From assembly GCF_000010425.1 (NCBI RefSeq), contig NC_008618.1, positions 1,977,946-2,041,945 of the forward strand: DNA of 64,000 nucleotides. The letters are read 5' to 3'. The notes under the pieces are model-generated. The model worked only from the letters and a program-made list of their open reading frames with translations, searched no databases and had not been told where the DNA came from. Position 1 is the stretch's first letter. Each line of letters starts with the position of its first letter. Shown here piece by piece: positions 31,601 to 40,168 of the stretch. Origin of the DNA: Bifidobacterium adolescentis ATCC 15703. Its GTDB lineage: Bacteria; Actinomycetota; Actinomycetes; Actinomycetales; Bifidobacteriaceae. The position numbers were made by a program, and so were the translations under genes.

Positions 31601-31696
31601 CTGATCCTGCCGAATCTGCGTGCGATCGCCCGTAGCGGAATCGCCGTCAAAATTGGCATGGGACTGGATGGACTGATCTTTCTTGCGATCATCCAT
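28622..31696 (-). CDS. Cation-transporting P-type ATPase, Ca2+ (P2) type
   Basis: A 1,024-residue ATP-driven cation pump of the membrane. After a cation-ATPase N-terminal domain come TGES (221-224), the M4 ion-site motif AVPEGLAAI (about 340-348), the phosphorylation motif DKTGTLT (385-391), TGDGVNDAPA in the hinge, and a six-helix C-terminal domain. The PEGL motif and length point to a calcium or manganese exporter rather than a heavy-metal pump. The start is supported by AAGGAG 6 bases before ATG. A glutamine-rich 40-residue N-terminal extension precedes the conserved domain. The transported ion needs experiment. Confidence 0.93.
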   Translation of the reverse strand: MDDRKKDQSIQSHANFDGDSATGDRTQIRQDQQNQQPPQIDPSLADAQAVAASLGVDPNTGLSQAEAERRLAQYGPNELASAPPVPKWKKFLAQFKDPLVYLLLAATGISLIAWFIEKANAAPGAEGGEILPFDAIVIVLILIVNAVLGYIQESKAEEAVEALSQMTAPQTNVLRDGKIARINTVDVVPGDMVVLGEGDSIPADGRLLAAASLRVAEASLTGESVPVGKNVDTLAEAKALGDRANMVFNGTSVTQGTGRAIVTSTGMRTQVGKIADLLQATDDDDSPLQKEMNYVSKILGIAVCIIAAVVLVALALTEGFNDIHDVIDSLLLSVSLAVAAVPEGLAAILTVVLALGVRRMAEHHAIVKKLHSVETLGSASVICSDKTGTLTRNEMTVERVVTPSGEVQLTGTGYAPEGRMIAIDAAEAAGITGAAEAAQAEAVTTLAVGAIANDGELRETAVETVRNGADSASSANTLWEAVGDPTEVSLIVAARKVKADRKYANYTRVGEIPFTSDRKRMAVVAQDNADAGRLTVFAKGAPDVLLGYCSRIAVNGAVRPMTQGDRQQILAAVERLSAEAYRTLGQAYRPLGTASLADVPGVAINAAGHVVDIAEQSDVLENDLIWVGMVGIIDPPRTEVRDSVAEAHRAGIRTVMITGDHPLTAARIASDLGIIDATGAADLGSTVLTGTQLDELPDEAAFDNATRNISVYARVAPEHKLKIVESLQRQGNIVAMTGDGVNDAPAVKTADIGVAMGITGTEVTKQSAKMILADDNFSTIVEAVREGRGIFDNIRKFLRYLLSSNVGEVFTVFGGVMLAGFLGISQPGSQGVTVPLLATQLLWINLLTDAAPALAMGVDPSTDDVMARKPRKLTDRVIDGQMWGDIIFIGIIMAAVTLIGMDMHLAGGLFTDRSVDAIGHDAQMTEARTMGFTILVFAQMLNALCSRSHDQSVFVGLFANKWLWGAIALSTLLQLAVVYVPFLNTAFGTVPLSAGAWVECLGLAMIVLVASELRKCVLRAMHRR

Positions 31697-31961
31697 GGTG
31701 ATCTCCTTGGGAGCGCCGCGGAGTAGTCAGCTCTCCCCCGTCTTACGTATGCCTCGAATCGCGGAAATCGAAAATCCGCGGAATCGCAAGCATTTTGCAA
31801 AGGCGAGGCAACGCTGCGCGGTTGTGGGCACCGGGCGGACGCCATCGGCGCATCCTGTTATTATCGCACATCCTCGGCGTGTGAAAAATGGACATGTGGC
31901 GGAACGATGCATGGCACGCGACGGGTGCACGATACCATGAAGTATGATATATTATCGGCAG

Positions 31962-31981
31962 TTAGTAAAATTCATTACTAA
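31962..31981. promoter_or_regulatory. Candidate operator palindrome upstream of lacZ
   Basis: TTAGTAA (31962-31968) and TTACTAA (31975-31981) form a perfect 7-bp inverted repeat around a 6-base spacer. The arrangement suits a MarR- or TetR-type dimer. It lies about 70 bases upstream of the beta-galactosidase start. No regulator gene adjoins it. Confidence 0.45.
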
Positions 31982-32051
31982 ACGGTCGTGCAACATCGCA
32001 CGGCGCAACCGCAACGATGCAGTGACACCAAGTAATACAGGGGGATGCAAG

Positions 32052-35000
32052 ATGGCAGATACAGCCGAACTCGCAATCGTACATGCAACCACGGCAAGTG
32101 CAAGCTGGCTCACCGATCCGACGGTGTTCGCAGCGAACCGCAAGCCGGCACATTCCAGCCACCGATATGTCATCGGCGAGACGCGCGAGCCGAAGCAGAG
32201 CCTCGACGGCGAATGGAAGGTTCGTATCGAACAAGCGCGCAACGTGGACGTGGAAAGCGCTCCGTTCGCGGCCGTCGATTTCGAGGATGGCGATTTCGGC
32301 GCGATCGAGGTGCCGGGCCACTTGCAGATGGCCGGCTATCTCAAGAACAAGTACGTCAACATCCAATATCCGTGGGACGGTCACGAGGATCCGCAGGCGC
32401 CAAATATTCCGGAAAACAACCATGTGGCGATCTACCGCCGTCGATTCGCGCTCGACGCGCAGCTTGCGCGCACGCTGGAAAACGACGGCACGGTCAGCCT
32501 CACCTTCCACGGTGCCGCCACCGCGATCTACGTATGGCTTGACGGCACGTTCGTGGGTTACGGCGAGGACGGATTCACGCCGAGCGAATTCGATGTGACG
32601 GAAGCGCTGCGAAACGGCAATGGCAACGCCGCCGATTCCCCCGAAGCCGAGCATACGCTCACCGTCGCCTGCTACGAATATTCGAGCGCCTCTTGGCTGG
32701 AAGACCAGGATTTCTGGCGACTGCACGGCCTGTTCCGCACCGTCGAGCTCGCCGCCCAGCCGCATACGCACGTCGAAACCGTGCAGCTTGAAGCCGACTA
32801 CACCGCAGCCGACACCGCCGGTACGGCCGACACCGCCGAACTCAACGCGGCACTCACCTTGCGCAACCCCGCCGACGCGATGACTATCGAAAGCACGCTG
32901 CGCGACGGCGACGGAAATGTCGTATGGGAATCAACGCAGGCCTGCAACGGCGAAATCGCCCTTAATTCCGGCAAAATGACGAACATCGCACCGTGGAGCG
33001 CGGAATCGCCGACGCTGTACACGCTGACCGTACGCGTCGTCGGACATGACGGCGCCATCATCGAAACCGTGACGCAGAAGATCGGCTTCCGCACGTTCCG
33101 CATCGAAAACGGCATCATGACGATCAACGGCAAGCGCATCGTGTTCAAGGGCGCGGACCGCCACGAATTCGATGCGAAGCGCGGCCGCGCGATCACCCGC
33201 GAGGACATGCTTTCCGACGTGGTCTTCTGCAAGCGGCACAACATCAACGCCATCCGCACCTCCCACTACCCCAACCAGGAGTATTGGTACGACCTGTGCG
33301 ACGAGTACGGTCTGTATCTGATCGACGAGACGAATATGGAGACGCACGGCACGTGGGTGGCAAACAATGTCGAGCGTCCTGAAGACGGCATCCCCGGCAG
33401 CCGCCCCGAATGGGAGGGCGCGTGCGTGGACCGCATCAACAGCATGATGCGCCGCGATTACAACCATCCGAGCGTGCTGATCTGGTCGCTTGGCAACGAG
33501 TCGAGCGCGGGCGAGGTTTTTCGTGCGATGTATCGCCACGCGCACACGATTGATCCGAATCGTCCGGTACATTACGAGGGTTCCGTGCACATGCGCGAAT
33601 TCGAGGATGTGACGGACATCGAAAGCCGTATGTACGCGCATGCTGACGAAATCGAACGCTATCTGAACGACGGCAGCCCGGCACATACGGACGGTCCAAA
33701 GAAGCCGTACATTTCCTGCGAATACATGCACGCAATGGGCAATTCGTGCGGCAATATGGACGAATACACGGCGTTGGAACGCTACCCGATGTACCAGGGC
33801 GGTTTCATTTGGGATTTCATCGACCAGGCAATCGAGACCAAGCTGCCCGACGGCACGACACGCATGTGCTACGGCGGCGATTTCGGCGATCGTCCAAGCG
33901 ATTACGAATTCTCCGGCGACGGCCTGCTGTTCGCCGACCGCACCCCCTCGCCGAAAGCGCAGGAAGTCAAGCAGCTGTATGCGAACGTGAAAATTGCGGT
34001 TTCGGTCGATGAAGCGCGTATTACGAACGACAATCTGTTCGTGTCTACGGGCGATTATCGCTTCGTGCTGCGGATTTTGGCCGACGGCAAGCCGGTATGG
34101 TCGACTACGCGCCGTTTCGACGTGGCCGCCGGCGAGAGCGCTTCATTCGAAGTCGATTGGCCGGTTGATGACTACCGCAGCAACGCCGAAGAGCTGGTTT
34201 TGGAGGTATCGCAGCAGCTTGGCAACGCTTGCGATTGGGCACCGGCCGGCTACGAGCTGGCGTTCGGCCAGTGCGTGGTGGCAGGTGCGAAGACCACTGC
34301 AGATGCCGTTGACGCGGCCGGAGCTCCGGCCGACGGCACCGTCACCCTTGGCCGCTGGAACGCCGGCGTGCGCGGACAGGGTCGTGAAGCACTGTTCTCC
34401 CGCACACAAGGGGGTATGGTTTCATATACGTTCGGCGAGCGCGAATTCGTGCTGCGCCGCCCGTCGATCACCACGTTCCGTCCGCTGACGGACAACGATC
34501 GCGGTGCTGGACACGCTTTCGAACGTGCCGCGTGGGCGGTCGCAGGAAAGTATGCGCGTTGCGTCGACTGCGCGATCGCAAATCGTGGAGAAAATGCCGT
34601 GGAAGCCACGTATACGTACGAATTGGCGATTCCGCAGCGCACGAAAGTGACGGTCCGTTACGTTGCCGACACGGCCGGCCTCGTTTCGCTCGACGTCGAG
34701 TATCCAGGCGAGAAGAACGGCGATCTGCCAACGATTCCGGCGTTCGGTATCGAATGGGCGCTGCCGGTGGAATATGCGAACCTGCGATTCTACGGCGCCG
34801 GTCCGGAAGAGACGTACGCCGACCGCAGGCACGCGAAGCTGGGTGTATGGAGCACGACGGCTGGCGATGATTGCGCGCCGTACCTGCTGCCGCAGGAAAC
34901 CGGCAATCATGAGGATGTGCGTTGGGCGGAGATCACGGACGATTCCGGCCACGGTGTGCGCGTGAAGCGCGGTGCCGGCGCAAAGCCGTTCGCGATGAGC

Positions 35001-35201
35001 CTACTGCCGTATTCGAGCACGATGCTGGAAGAGGCGCTGCATCAGGATGAGCTGCCGAAGCCGCGTCACATGTTCCTGCGTCTGCTGGCCGCGCAAATGG
35101 GCGTCGGCGGCGACGATTCGTGGATGTCGCCGGTGCATGAGCAGTACCAGCTGCCCGCCGACCAGCCGCTCAGCCTCAACGTTCAGCTCAAGCTGTTCTA
35201 A
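32052..35201 (+). CDS. lacZ: Beta-galactosidase, GH2
   Basis: A 1,049-residue cytoplasmic enzyme that hydrolyses lactose and related beta-galactosides. It has the five-domain LacZ plan: sugar-binding jelly roll (PWDGHEDPQAPNIPENNHVA), GH2 core, TIM barrel with acid/base E483 (WSLGNESSAGE) and nucleophile E557 (SCEYMHAMGNSCG), then the C-terminal beta-gal small chain (FYGAGPEETYADR). The start at 32052 (MADTAELAIVH) follows a G-rich ribosome site; the frame is also open upstream. A threonine/alanine-rich stretch near residues 250-265 looks like a linker insert. It is transcribed alone, with a palindromic operator upstream and a hairpin downstream. Confidence 0.95.
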   Translation: MADTAELAIVHATTASASWLTDPTVFAANRKPAHSSHRYVIGETREPKQSLDGEWKVRIEQARNVDVESAPFAAVDFEDGDFGAIEVPGHLQMAGYLKNKYVNIQYPWDGHEDPQAPNIPENNHVAIYRRRFALDAQLARTLENDGTVSLTFHGAATAIYVWLDGTFVGYGEDGFTPSEFDVTEALRNGNGNAADSPEAEHTLTVACYEYSSASWLEDQDFWRLHGLFRTVELAAQPHTHVETVQLEADYTAADTAGTADTAELNAALTLRNPADAMTIESTLRDGDGNVVWESTQACNGEIALNSGKMTNIAPWSAESPTLYTLTVRVVGHDGAIIETVTQKIGFRTFRIENGIMTINGKRIVFKGADRHEFDAKRGRAITREDMLSDVVFCKRHNINAIRTSHYPNQEYWYDLCDEYGLYLIDETNMETHGTWVANNVERPEDGIPGSRPEWEGACVDRINSMMRRDYNHPSVLIWSLGNESSAGEVFRAMYRHAHTIDPNRPVHYEGSVHMREFEDVTDIESRMYAHADEIERYLNDGSPAHTDGPKKPYISCEYMHAMGNSCGNMDEYTALERYPMYQGGFIWDFIDQAIETKLPDGTTRMCYGGDFGDRPSDYEFSGDGLLFADRTPSPKAQEVKQLYANVKIAVSVDEARITNDNLFVSTGDYRFVLRILADGKPVWSTTRRFDVAAGESASFEVDWPVDDYRSNAEELVLEVSQQLGNACDWAPAGYELAFGQCVVAGAKTTADAVDAAGAPADGTVTLGRWNAGVRGQGREALFSRTQGGMVSYTFGEREFVLRRPSITTFRPLTDNDRGAGHAFERAAWAVAGKYARCVDCAIANRGENAVEATYTYELAIPQRTKVTVRYVADTAGLVSLDVEYPGEKNGDLPTIPAFGIEWALPVEYANLRFYGAGPEETYADRRHAKLGVWSTTAGDDCAPYLLPQETGNHEDVRWAEITDDSGHGVRVKRGAGAKPFAMSLLPYSSTMLEEALHQDELPKPRHMFLRLLAAQMGVGGDDSWMSPVHEQYQLPADQPLSLNVQLKLF

Positions 35202-35250
35202 GCTAAGCCAGCTTCAGCCTCAAGCATAACCGCCGATTCGCGGCATAATT

Positions 35251-35281
35251 CCGGCCGACTTGCCAATAGGCAGGCCGGCCG
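35251..35281 (+). terminator. Hairpin downstream of lacZ
   Basis: CGGCCGACTTGCC pairs with GGCAGGCCGGCCG (one mismatch, one G-U) around AATA, 50 bases after the lacZ stop. There is no long U-tract. Confidence 0.6.
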
Positions 35282-35379
35282 ATTCTGTTGATGGCTGAAA
35301 ACAGGCAGGGTGCCTAAAATGAAAGCACGTCTTTGAAGCAAACGACGCCTCAAAGCATGTTTTTCTGAAGGAGGGCATC

Positions 35380-36237
35380 ATGAGCTATCCAAATATGAAT
35401 CCCGGCAATCCCAATGACCCCAGTCAACCACCGCAGCCGGGATACGGCGCCTATGCACCGAGCCAGCAAGCACAGCAATCGCAACAGCAGGACGGTCCAC
35501 AAAGCGGCGGACCAGATGCCGAGCAGACCCCTCGCTATTCCGGCAATCCATATGGCAACCCCTACGGCAATCCGTATGGATATCCGTACGGTAATCCGTA
35601 TGGTTACGACCCGAATAGCCATAGCAACGACAGTGGCGAGTGGGAGCCGGTAAGCCCGTTCAAGTTGGTGGAATCGTGGCTGCCGCAACGCGCGAAGAAT
35701 GCCATTCGCGGTGTGTATGGCGTGCTCGGCGTGATGGCGATTGTGCTCGGCATTGCGCTACTCATCTGGCCGGGGGTGACGCTGAAGATCGCCGCGGTTG
35801 CGTTGGGCGCGTATTTCGTGATTTCCGGGGTGATCCGTATCGTCACCGCAATTGTGGAGCTCGGTCTGCCGGGAGGCTGGCGCGTGCTTGACATTCTGGT
35901 CGGCCTGTTGCTGACAGTCGGTGGCGTGGTCATGCTGAAGAATGCGACCCTGTCCGGCGCCATGCTGGCAGTGCTCGTCACTATGGTGGTGGGCCTCGGC
36001 TGGATGATGGAAGGCGTGATGGCGCTGGTTGAGTCGTGGCATATGCCAAGTTCCGCATGGGCTGTGATTTACGCGCTGATTTCGATTGTGGCCGGCTGCA
36101 TCATGCTGTTCAGCCCGCTGGCCTCCACCGGTTGGCTGATTCTGTTTGGCGGATGCGCGTTGGTTGCACTTGGCATTGTGGCGATCGTCCGCGCGTTCAC
36201 GTTTGGCAAGGTCGGCAAGTCCGGCAAGAAGCGCTAA
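35380..36237 (+). CDS. HdeD/DUF308 family membrane protein with NPYG-repeat N-terminus
   Basis: A 285-residue protein in two parts. Residues 1-90 are a disordered, proline/glutamine/tyrosine-rich cytoplasmic tail with tandem NPYG repeats (NPYGNPYGNPYGYPYGNPYG, about 56-75). Residues 105-275 hold six hydrophobic helices in three hairpin pairs, the DUF308/HdeD repeat plan (VLGIALLIWPGVTLKIAAVA and similar). In enterobacteria HdeD relates to acid stress; the role here is unknown. GAAGGAGG 5 bases before ATG fixes the start. It lies between lacZ and a LacI gene, each with its own signals. Confidence 0.85.
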   Translation: MSYPNMNPGNPNDPSQPPQPGYGAYAPSQQAQQSQQQDGPQSGGPDAEQTPRYSGNPYGNPYGNPYGYPYGNPYGYDPNSHSNDSGEWEPVSPFKLVESWLPQRAKNAIRGVYGVLGVMAIVLGIALLIWPGVTLKIAAVALGAYFVISGVIRIVTAIVELGLPGGWRVLDILVGLLLTVGGVVMLKNATLSGAMLAVLVTMVVGLGWMMEGVMALVESWHMPSSAWAVIYALISIVAGCIMLFSPLASTGWLILFGGCALVALGIVAIVRAFTFGKVGKSGKKR

Positions 36238-36246
36238 CTACGCGTA

Positions 36247-36283
36247 GTTCTCCCGTATAGGCGATAAACCCATACGGGAGAAC
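36247..36283 (+). terminator. Terminator of the HdeD-like gene
   Basis: GTTCTCCCGTAT (36247-36258) pairs perfectly with ATACGGGAGAAC (36272-36283), right after the stop. Confidence 0.7.
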
Positions 36284-36299
36284 GCGACGTGCCGTACGA

Positions 36300-36356
36300 T
36301 TGACATGATTTTATAGTCGCGCTATGCTAAGTGAAACGTTTCGACGAAACGATTCG
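36300..36356 (+). promoter_or_regulatory. Promoter and operator of the LacI gene of the GH172 operon
   Basis: TTGACA (36300-36305) and TATGCT (36323-36328) are exactly 17 bases apart, a near-consensus vegetative promoter. The perfect palindrome GAAACGTTTC (36333-36342) overlaps the expected start point, with a degenerate half-copy CGAAACGATTCG at 36345-36356. This indicates autorepression. Confidence 0.75.
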
Positions 36357-36397
36357 ATAAATAGCGGATAGAACGGCACAAGAGGGAGGCGAGACGC

Positions 36398-37429
36398 ATG
36401 GCAGGCATCAAAGACGTGGCCCGCGAAGCGGGAGTTTCCGCCAGCACCGTCTCCTATGTACTATCCGGCAAGCGTTCAATCTCTGCGAAAACCACCGACA
36501 AAGTCATGGCCGCCGTAGAGAAGCTCGGTTACACTCCGGACGCCAGCGCCCGTAAGATGCGCGGCATGCGCAACCAGATCATCGCGTTGAGCGCCCCGAT
36601 TCGAGGCGACATCAACCAGGCCAGGTACAACGCCTACTTCCTGCGCACCGCATGGGCCGCAAGGAATGCAGGGTATGACGTGATGTTGCTGACCGGTCCG
36701 GATGCAGTGAAGGATATCCGCCGCGTGACGCAAAGCAATCTTGCGGATGGCATCGTGCTGCTCGACGTAGAGCAGGATGACGAGCGCGCCGCTCAATCCG
36801 GCACTTTTTCCAAGCCGTGCGTGGCTATCGGCTATCCGTCGTCGCACGCCGGCTGCGCCTGCGTGGACATCGATTTCGCGCTGATGGGCCGCAAGGCCGT
36901 CGACTTCCTGTACGAGAAGGGACACCGCACCATCGTGTTCCTGCGCAACAACGAATCCGACTACAACCGCCATTCCGGTTACGTCGTCATCTTCCGCGAA
37001 AGCCTGCTGGCGCACGCGAAGGAGCTCGGCATGACGGTCATCGAATCCGAACATTACGAAGCGGACAGCTTCGACGCGCAGCACTTCGTCAGCACCGTCT
37101 TCGCGCACCCCGACCGCCCGACCGCCATCATCAACCAAGCGAACGCAAGCGTCCTCAGCCAGGTGCTGATGGCGTTGCACAACGCGGGCATGTCGATTCC
37201 GCAGGACGTTTCGGTCCTGTCGTGCGGCACGTATTTCGAAGGCGAGCCGACGCGCTTCCCCATCACCGAAATGCCGGTCATGCCGGAGGAGCTGTGCGCC
37301 GAAGCCATGAACCTGTTGGTCTCCGCCATCGAGGAGCACACCGACATCAAAGGTTCCGTGGAACTCATCGAACCCGCGCTGAAGCGACGCGGATCCGTTG
37401 CGGAAGCGGGGTCCGGCGGAACAATATAG
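36398..37429 (+). CDS. LacI family transcriptional regulator of the GH172 operon
   Basis: A 343-residue regulator. The HTH is at residues 3-25 (GIKDVAREAGVSASTVSYVL), then the hinge helix (PDASARKMRGMRNQIIAL) and a two-lobe effector domain. GGGAGG about 9 bases upstream supports the start. It is followed by the binding-protein, permease, permease and GH172 genes on the same strand. Three identical GAAACGTTTC palindromes, one at its own promoter and two before the binding-protein gene, are the obvious binding sites. It probably responds to the imported sugar or its breakdown product. Confidence 0.93.
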   Translation: MAGIKDVAREAGVSASTVSYVLSGKRSISAKTTDKVMAAVEKLGYTPDASARKMRGMRNQIIALSAPIRGDINQARYNAYFLRTAWAARNAGYDVMLLTGPDAVKDIRRVTQSNLADGIVLLDVEQDDERAAQSGTFSKPCVAIGYPSSHAGCACVDIDFALMGRKAVDFLYEKGHRTIVFLRNNESDYNRHSGYVVIFRESLLAHAKELGMTVIESEHYEADSFDAQHFVSTVFAHPDRPTAIINQANASVLSQVLMALHNAGMSIPQDVSVLSCGTYFEGEPTRFPITEMPVMPEELCAEAMNLLVSAIEEHTDIKGSVELIEPALKRRGSVAEAGSGGTI

Positions 37430-37502
37430 ATTTTCCTGCGATTACCGGAAGGCAGAGCGGCCGGACGGAATCGCAAGGCAACATAATTTCATACGGATAA
37501 TC

Positions 37503-37620
37503 GAAACGTTTCAATGACGATATAACGGTCTCCGAAGAAACCGAACAAACGAACAAGCCGGGCGAAATCCGGCGAATCCAAACGGACCGCGGAATCGCAC
37601 GCACGTCATCGAAACGTTTC
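37503..37620 (+). promoter_or_regulatory. Two perfect LacI operators upstream of the GH172 operon
   Basis: GAAACGTTTC occurs at 37503-37512 and 37611-37620, each within the identical longer string ATCGAAACGTTTCAAT. They are 108 bases apart, close to ten helical turns, which would suit DNA looping by a tetrameric or paired repressor. The first binding-protein codon is at 37684. Confidence 0.7.
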
Positions 37621-37683
37621 AATACAACCAGATGTGAGCCGTGCCGCAGGGCGCGCCTCAAGAAGGAAACAAGGAGAATAGCA

Positions 37684-38991
37684 ATGAACATCAAACGAGG
37701 ACTGGCCACGCTGGCCATCGCAGCACTGTCGCTGACCTCCCTCGCCGCATGTGGTAGCGATACCGCACAGGACGAGGAAAAGCCGGACAGCCTGTCGTTC
37801 TGGTATTACGAAGAGGACGACGCAGGCCAGACTCAGGCTTGGCGTCGCGCGGCCAAGGCCTTCGAAAAAGAGACCGGCGTCAAGATCAACTTCGAGCGCA
37901 AGTCCTTCACCCAGATCGCGCAGAACGGCAGCCAATTCCTGAACTCCGACGAAGCCCCGGACCTCATGGAATCCAACCGCGGCAACGGCTCCGCCGGCGT
38001 GCTCTCCACCATGGGCCTGCTCACCGACCTCGGCGACTATGTCAAGCAGTACGGCTGGGACAAGAAGGTGACCGGCGCAAACGCAGCAGTCGCCAAGTAC
38101 GACGAGAACGGCATCATGGACGGCGATACCTGGTACGGTATGACCAGCTACGCTGAATTCCAGCGCGTCTACTACAACAAGGACCTGTTCGCCAAGTACA
38201 ACATCAAGATTCCGACCACCTACGACGAGTTCGTGGACGCCTGCCAGAAGTTCGTGGACGCCGGCGTGACCCCGATTGCAGCCGACGCGCAGGAATACGG
38301 CGTGATGTGGCTGTGGTGGCAGCTCGTTTCCAAGAATGCCGACTCCAAGTTCATCGACAACTGGCAGCTGTACAGGGGTGACGTCGACTGGAATTCCAAA
38401 GTGCTGACCAACTCCGTCAAGACCATCAACGAGTGGCTTGACAAGGGCTTCATCTCCCGCAACGCCACTGGCATGAAGGCCGAGGACACCACGCAGGCCT
38501 TCATCAAGGACGAATATCCGATCTACCAGACTGGTACTTGGAACCAGGGCCGTTTCGTCAAGCAGATCAAGTCGTTCGATTGGGACGCGGCCGTCATGCC
38601 GGAATCCAACTACGCAGTCGGCTGCGCAGGCAACCTGCTGGTGATTCCTGAGAAGTCGCACCACAAGGATCTGTCCGCCAAGTTCATCGACTACGTCCTC
38701 TCCGATGATGTGCAGAACTTCCTCGGCAACGCAGGCGGCATTCCGGTAGCGGCAGACACCAGCAAGATCACCGACGCGAAGAGCAAGGCCATGATCGAGG
38801 AATACGATTCCTACGCCAAGGACGGCAAGCTCAGCTACTACCCGGATTACGCGGCCTCCAACCTCACCGACGCGGTTCCAGCGGAGTTCCAGGAGCTGGT
38901 CAACGGCACCAAGAAGCCGGCAGACGTGCTCAAGAACATCCACGAGAAGTACGACACCGGCATCGAGGACATGGGCGTCAAGAACAACTAA
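37684..38991 (+). CDS. Sugar-binding lipoprotein of the GH172 locus
   Basis: A 435-residue solute-binding protein. The signal peptide MNIKRGLATLAIAALSLTSL ends at lipobox LAAC. The mature protein has family features FWYYEEDDAGQTQAWRRAAK, YYNKDLFAKYNIKIPTTYDE and IYQTGTWNQGRF. AAGGAG precedes the start. It is the first structural gene after the LacI regulator and is separated from the first permease by a hairpin, which commonly raises binding-protein expression relative to the membrane genes. Given the adjacent GH172 enzyme, alpha-fructofuranosides or arabinofuranosides are candidate ligands, but this is inference. Confidence 0.92.
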   Translation: MNIKRGLATLAIAALSLTSLAACGSDTAQDEEKPDSLSFWYYEEDDAGQTQAWRRAAKAFEKETGVKINFERKSFTQIAQNGSQFLNSDEAPDLMESNRGNGSAGVLSTMGLLTDLGDYVKQYGWDKKVTGANAAVAKYDENGIMDGDTWYGMTSYAEFQRVYYNKDLFAKYNIKIPTTYDEFVDACQKFVDAGVTPIAADAQEYGVMWLWWQLVSKNADSKFIDNWQLYRGDVDWNSKVLTNSVKTINEWLDKGFISRNATGMKAEDTTQAFIKDEYPIYQTGTWNQGRFVKQIKSFDWDAAVMPESNYAVGCAGNLLVIPEKSHHKDLSAKFIDYVLSDDVQNFLGNAGGIPVAADTSKITDAKSKAMIEEYDSYAKDGKLSYYPDYAASNLTDAVPAEFQELVNGTKKPADVLKNIHEKYDTGIEDMGVKNN

Positions 38992-39030
38992 AAACAACCG
39001 ATCCTTCCTTTCCATTCCAACTCCAATAAT

Positions 39031-39060
39031 GGTGCGGCCCGTCTTCGGGCGGACCGCACC
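39031..39060 (+). terminator. Intra-operon hairpin (partial terminator)
   Basis: GGTGCGG-CCCG pairs with CGGG-CGGACCGCACC between the binding-protein and first permease genes. The absence of a strong U-tract fits partial termination or mRNA stabilisation. Confidence 0.6.
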
Positions 39061-39171
39061 AACCCTTTCCTCCCCCATACATTCCGCACGTCGCATCGCG
39101 CCAAATCGTGCGTCATCACAGAACAATCCATCGGAAATCCCTCGGATCATCAATATTTCAAAGGACTTGCA

Positions 39172-40107
39172 ATGTCTCAAAAGACCAAGCACGAAGCCTC
39201 CATGTCGAGACTTCCCGGCAACCGCTCCGCGAAATTCGTTCCATACCTCATCCCCGGCCTCATCGGTCTGTTCGCGGTAGTTGTTGTTCCGTTCATCTGG
39301 AACATCTACCTGAGCTTCACCCGCTGGCGTGGCGTCGGTCCCGTCAAGTGGGTCGGCCTGAAAAACTGGAAACGCCTGTTCTCCGATTCGACGTTCTGGA
39401 TTTCCTTCGCTAACTCGTTCTGGATCATCGTGGCTATCGTGGTCATCCCTACCATCCTCGGCCTGTTCATCTCGTCTCTGCTCACCGACGTGATCCAAAA
39501 GAAGTTCGGCGGCAAAACCGCTTCCTTCCTGCGCGCGCTGTTCTATTTGCCGCAGCTGCTTCCGGTGGCCGTCGCCGCAATCATCATGGGCTGGATCTTC
39601 CGCCCGGAGGACGGTGCCGTCAACGCACTGCTCGCCAAGATCGGCTTGGGTGCATTGCAGCACAACTGGCTGGGCAGCCCTGACAGCGCACTGCCGATCC
39701 TCATGTTCATCCTGGTGTGGATCCAGCTCGGCTACCCGATCGTCATCTTCATGTCGGGCCTGCAGCGCGTCGATCCGGAACTCTACGAGGCCGCAGGTCT
39801 TGACGGCGCCAACTGGTGGCAGAAGTTCCGCGTGGTCACCCTGCCGTCCATCATCCCTGAACTGCTGGTGGTCATCCTCACCGCAACCATCGGCGCACTG
39901 AAGACCTTCGCTCCGGTCTACCTGCTCACCAAGGGCGGTCCGGGCACCTCCACCACGGTTCCGTCGTACTACTCCTACAACCAGTTCTTCCAGGTGCAGC
40001 AGGTGGGCTACGGTGCCGCAATCTCCACAGCGCTGACTGTGGTAATCATCGTCTTCTCCATCGTGTTCACCCTCGTGCAGAAGCACGTCGAGAAGGAACT
40101 CGTCTGA
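39172..40107 (+). CDS. Sugar ABC transporter permease, MalF type (GH172 locus)
   Basis: A 311-residue inner-membrane protein with about six transmembrane helices. The EAA loop LYEAAGLDGANWWQKFRVVT (about residues 203-222) marks a carbohydrate ABC permease. The N-terminus (SQKTKHEASMSRLPGNR) is cytoplasmic and basic. AAAGGAC before ATG serves as the ribosome site. It pairs with the following MalG-type gene, 61 bases downstream, and with the upstream binding protein. No ATPase gene is present, so an ATPase in trans such as MsmK (47338-48465) is needed. Confidence 0.92.
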   Translation: MSQKTKHEASMSRLPGNRSAKFVPYLIPGLIGLFAVVVVPFIWNIYLSFTRWRGVGPVKWVGLKNWKRLFSDSTFWISFANSFWIIVAIVVIPTILGLFISSLLTDVIQKKFGGKTASFLRALFYLPQLLPVAVAAIIMGWIFRPEDGAVNALLAKIGLGALQHNWLGSPDSALPILMFILVWIQLGYPIVIFMSGLQRVDPELYEAAGLDGANWWQKFRVVTLPSIIPELLVVILTATIGALKTFAPVYLLTKGGPGTSTTVPSYYSYNQFFQVQQVGYGAAISTALTVVIIVFSIVFTLVQKHVEKELV

Positions 40108-40168
40108 GAGAAAACCCGAAAAACAATCGCAAGAACATACTAAAAATCCGAAAAGCAAAGGTGCCATC

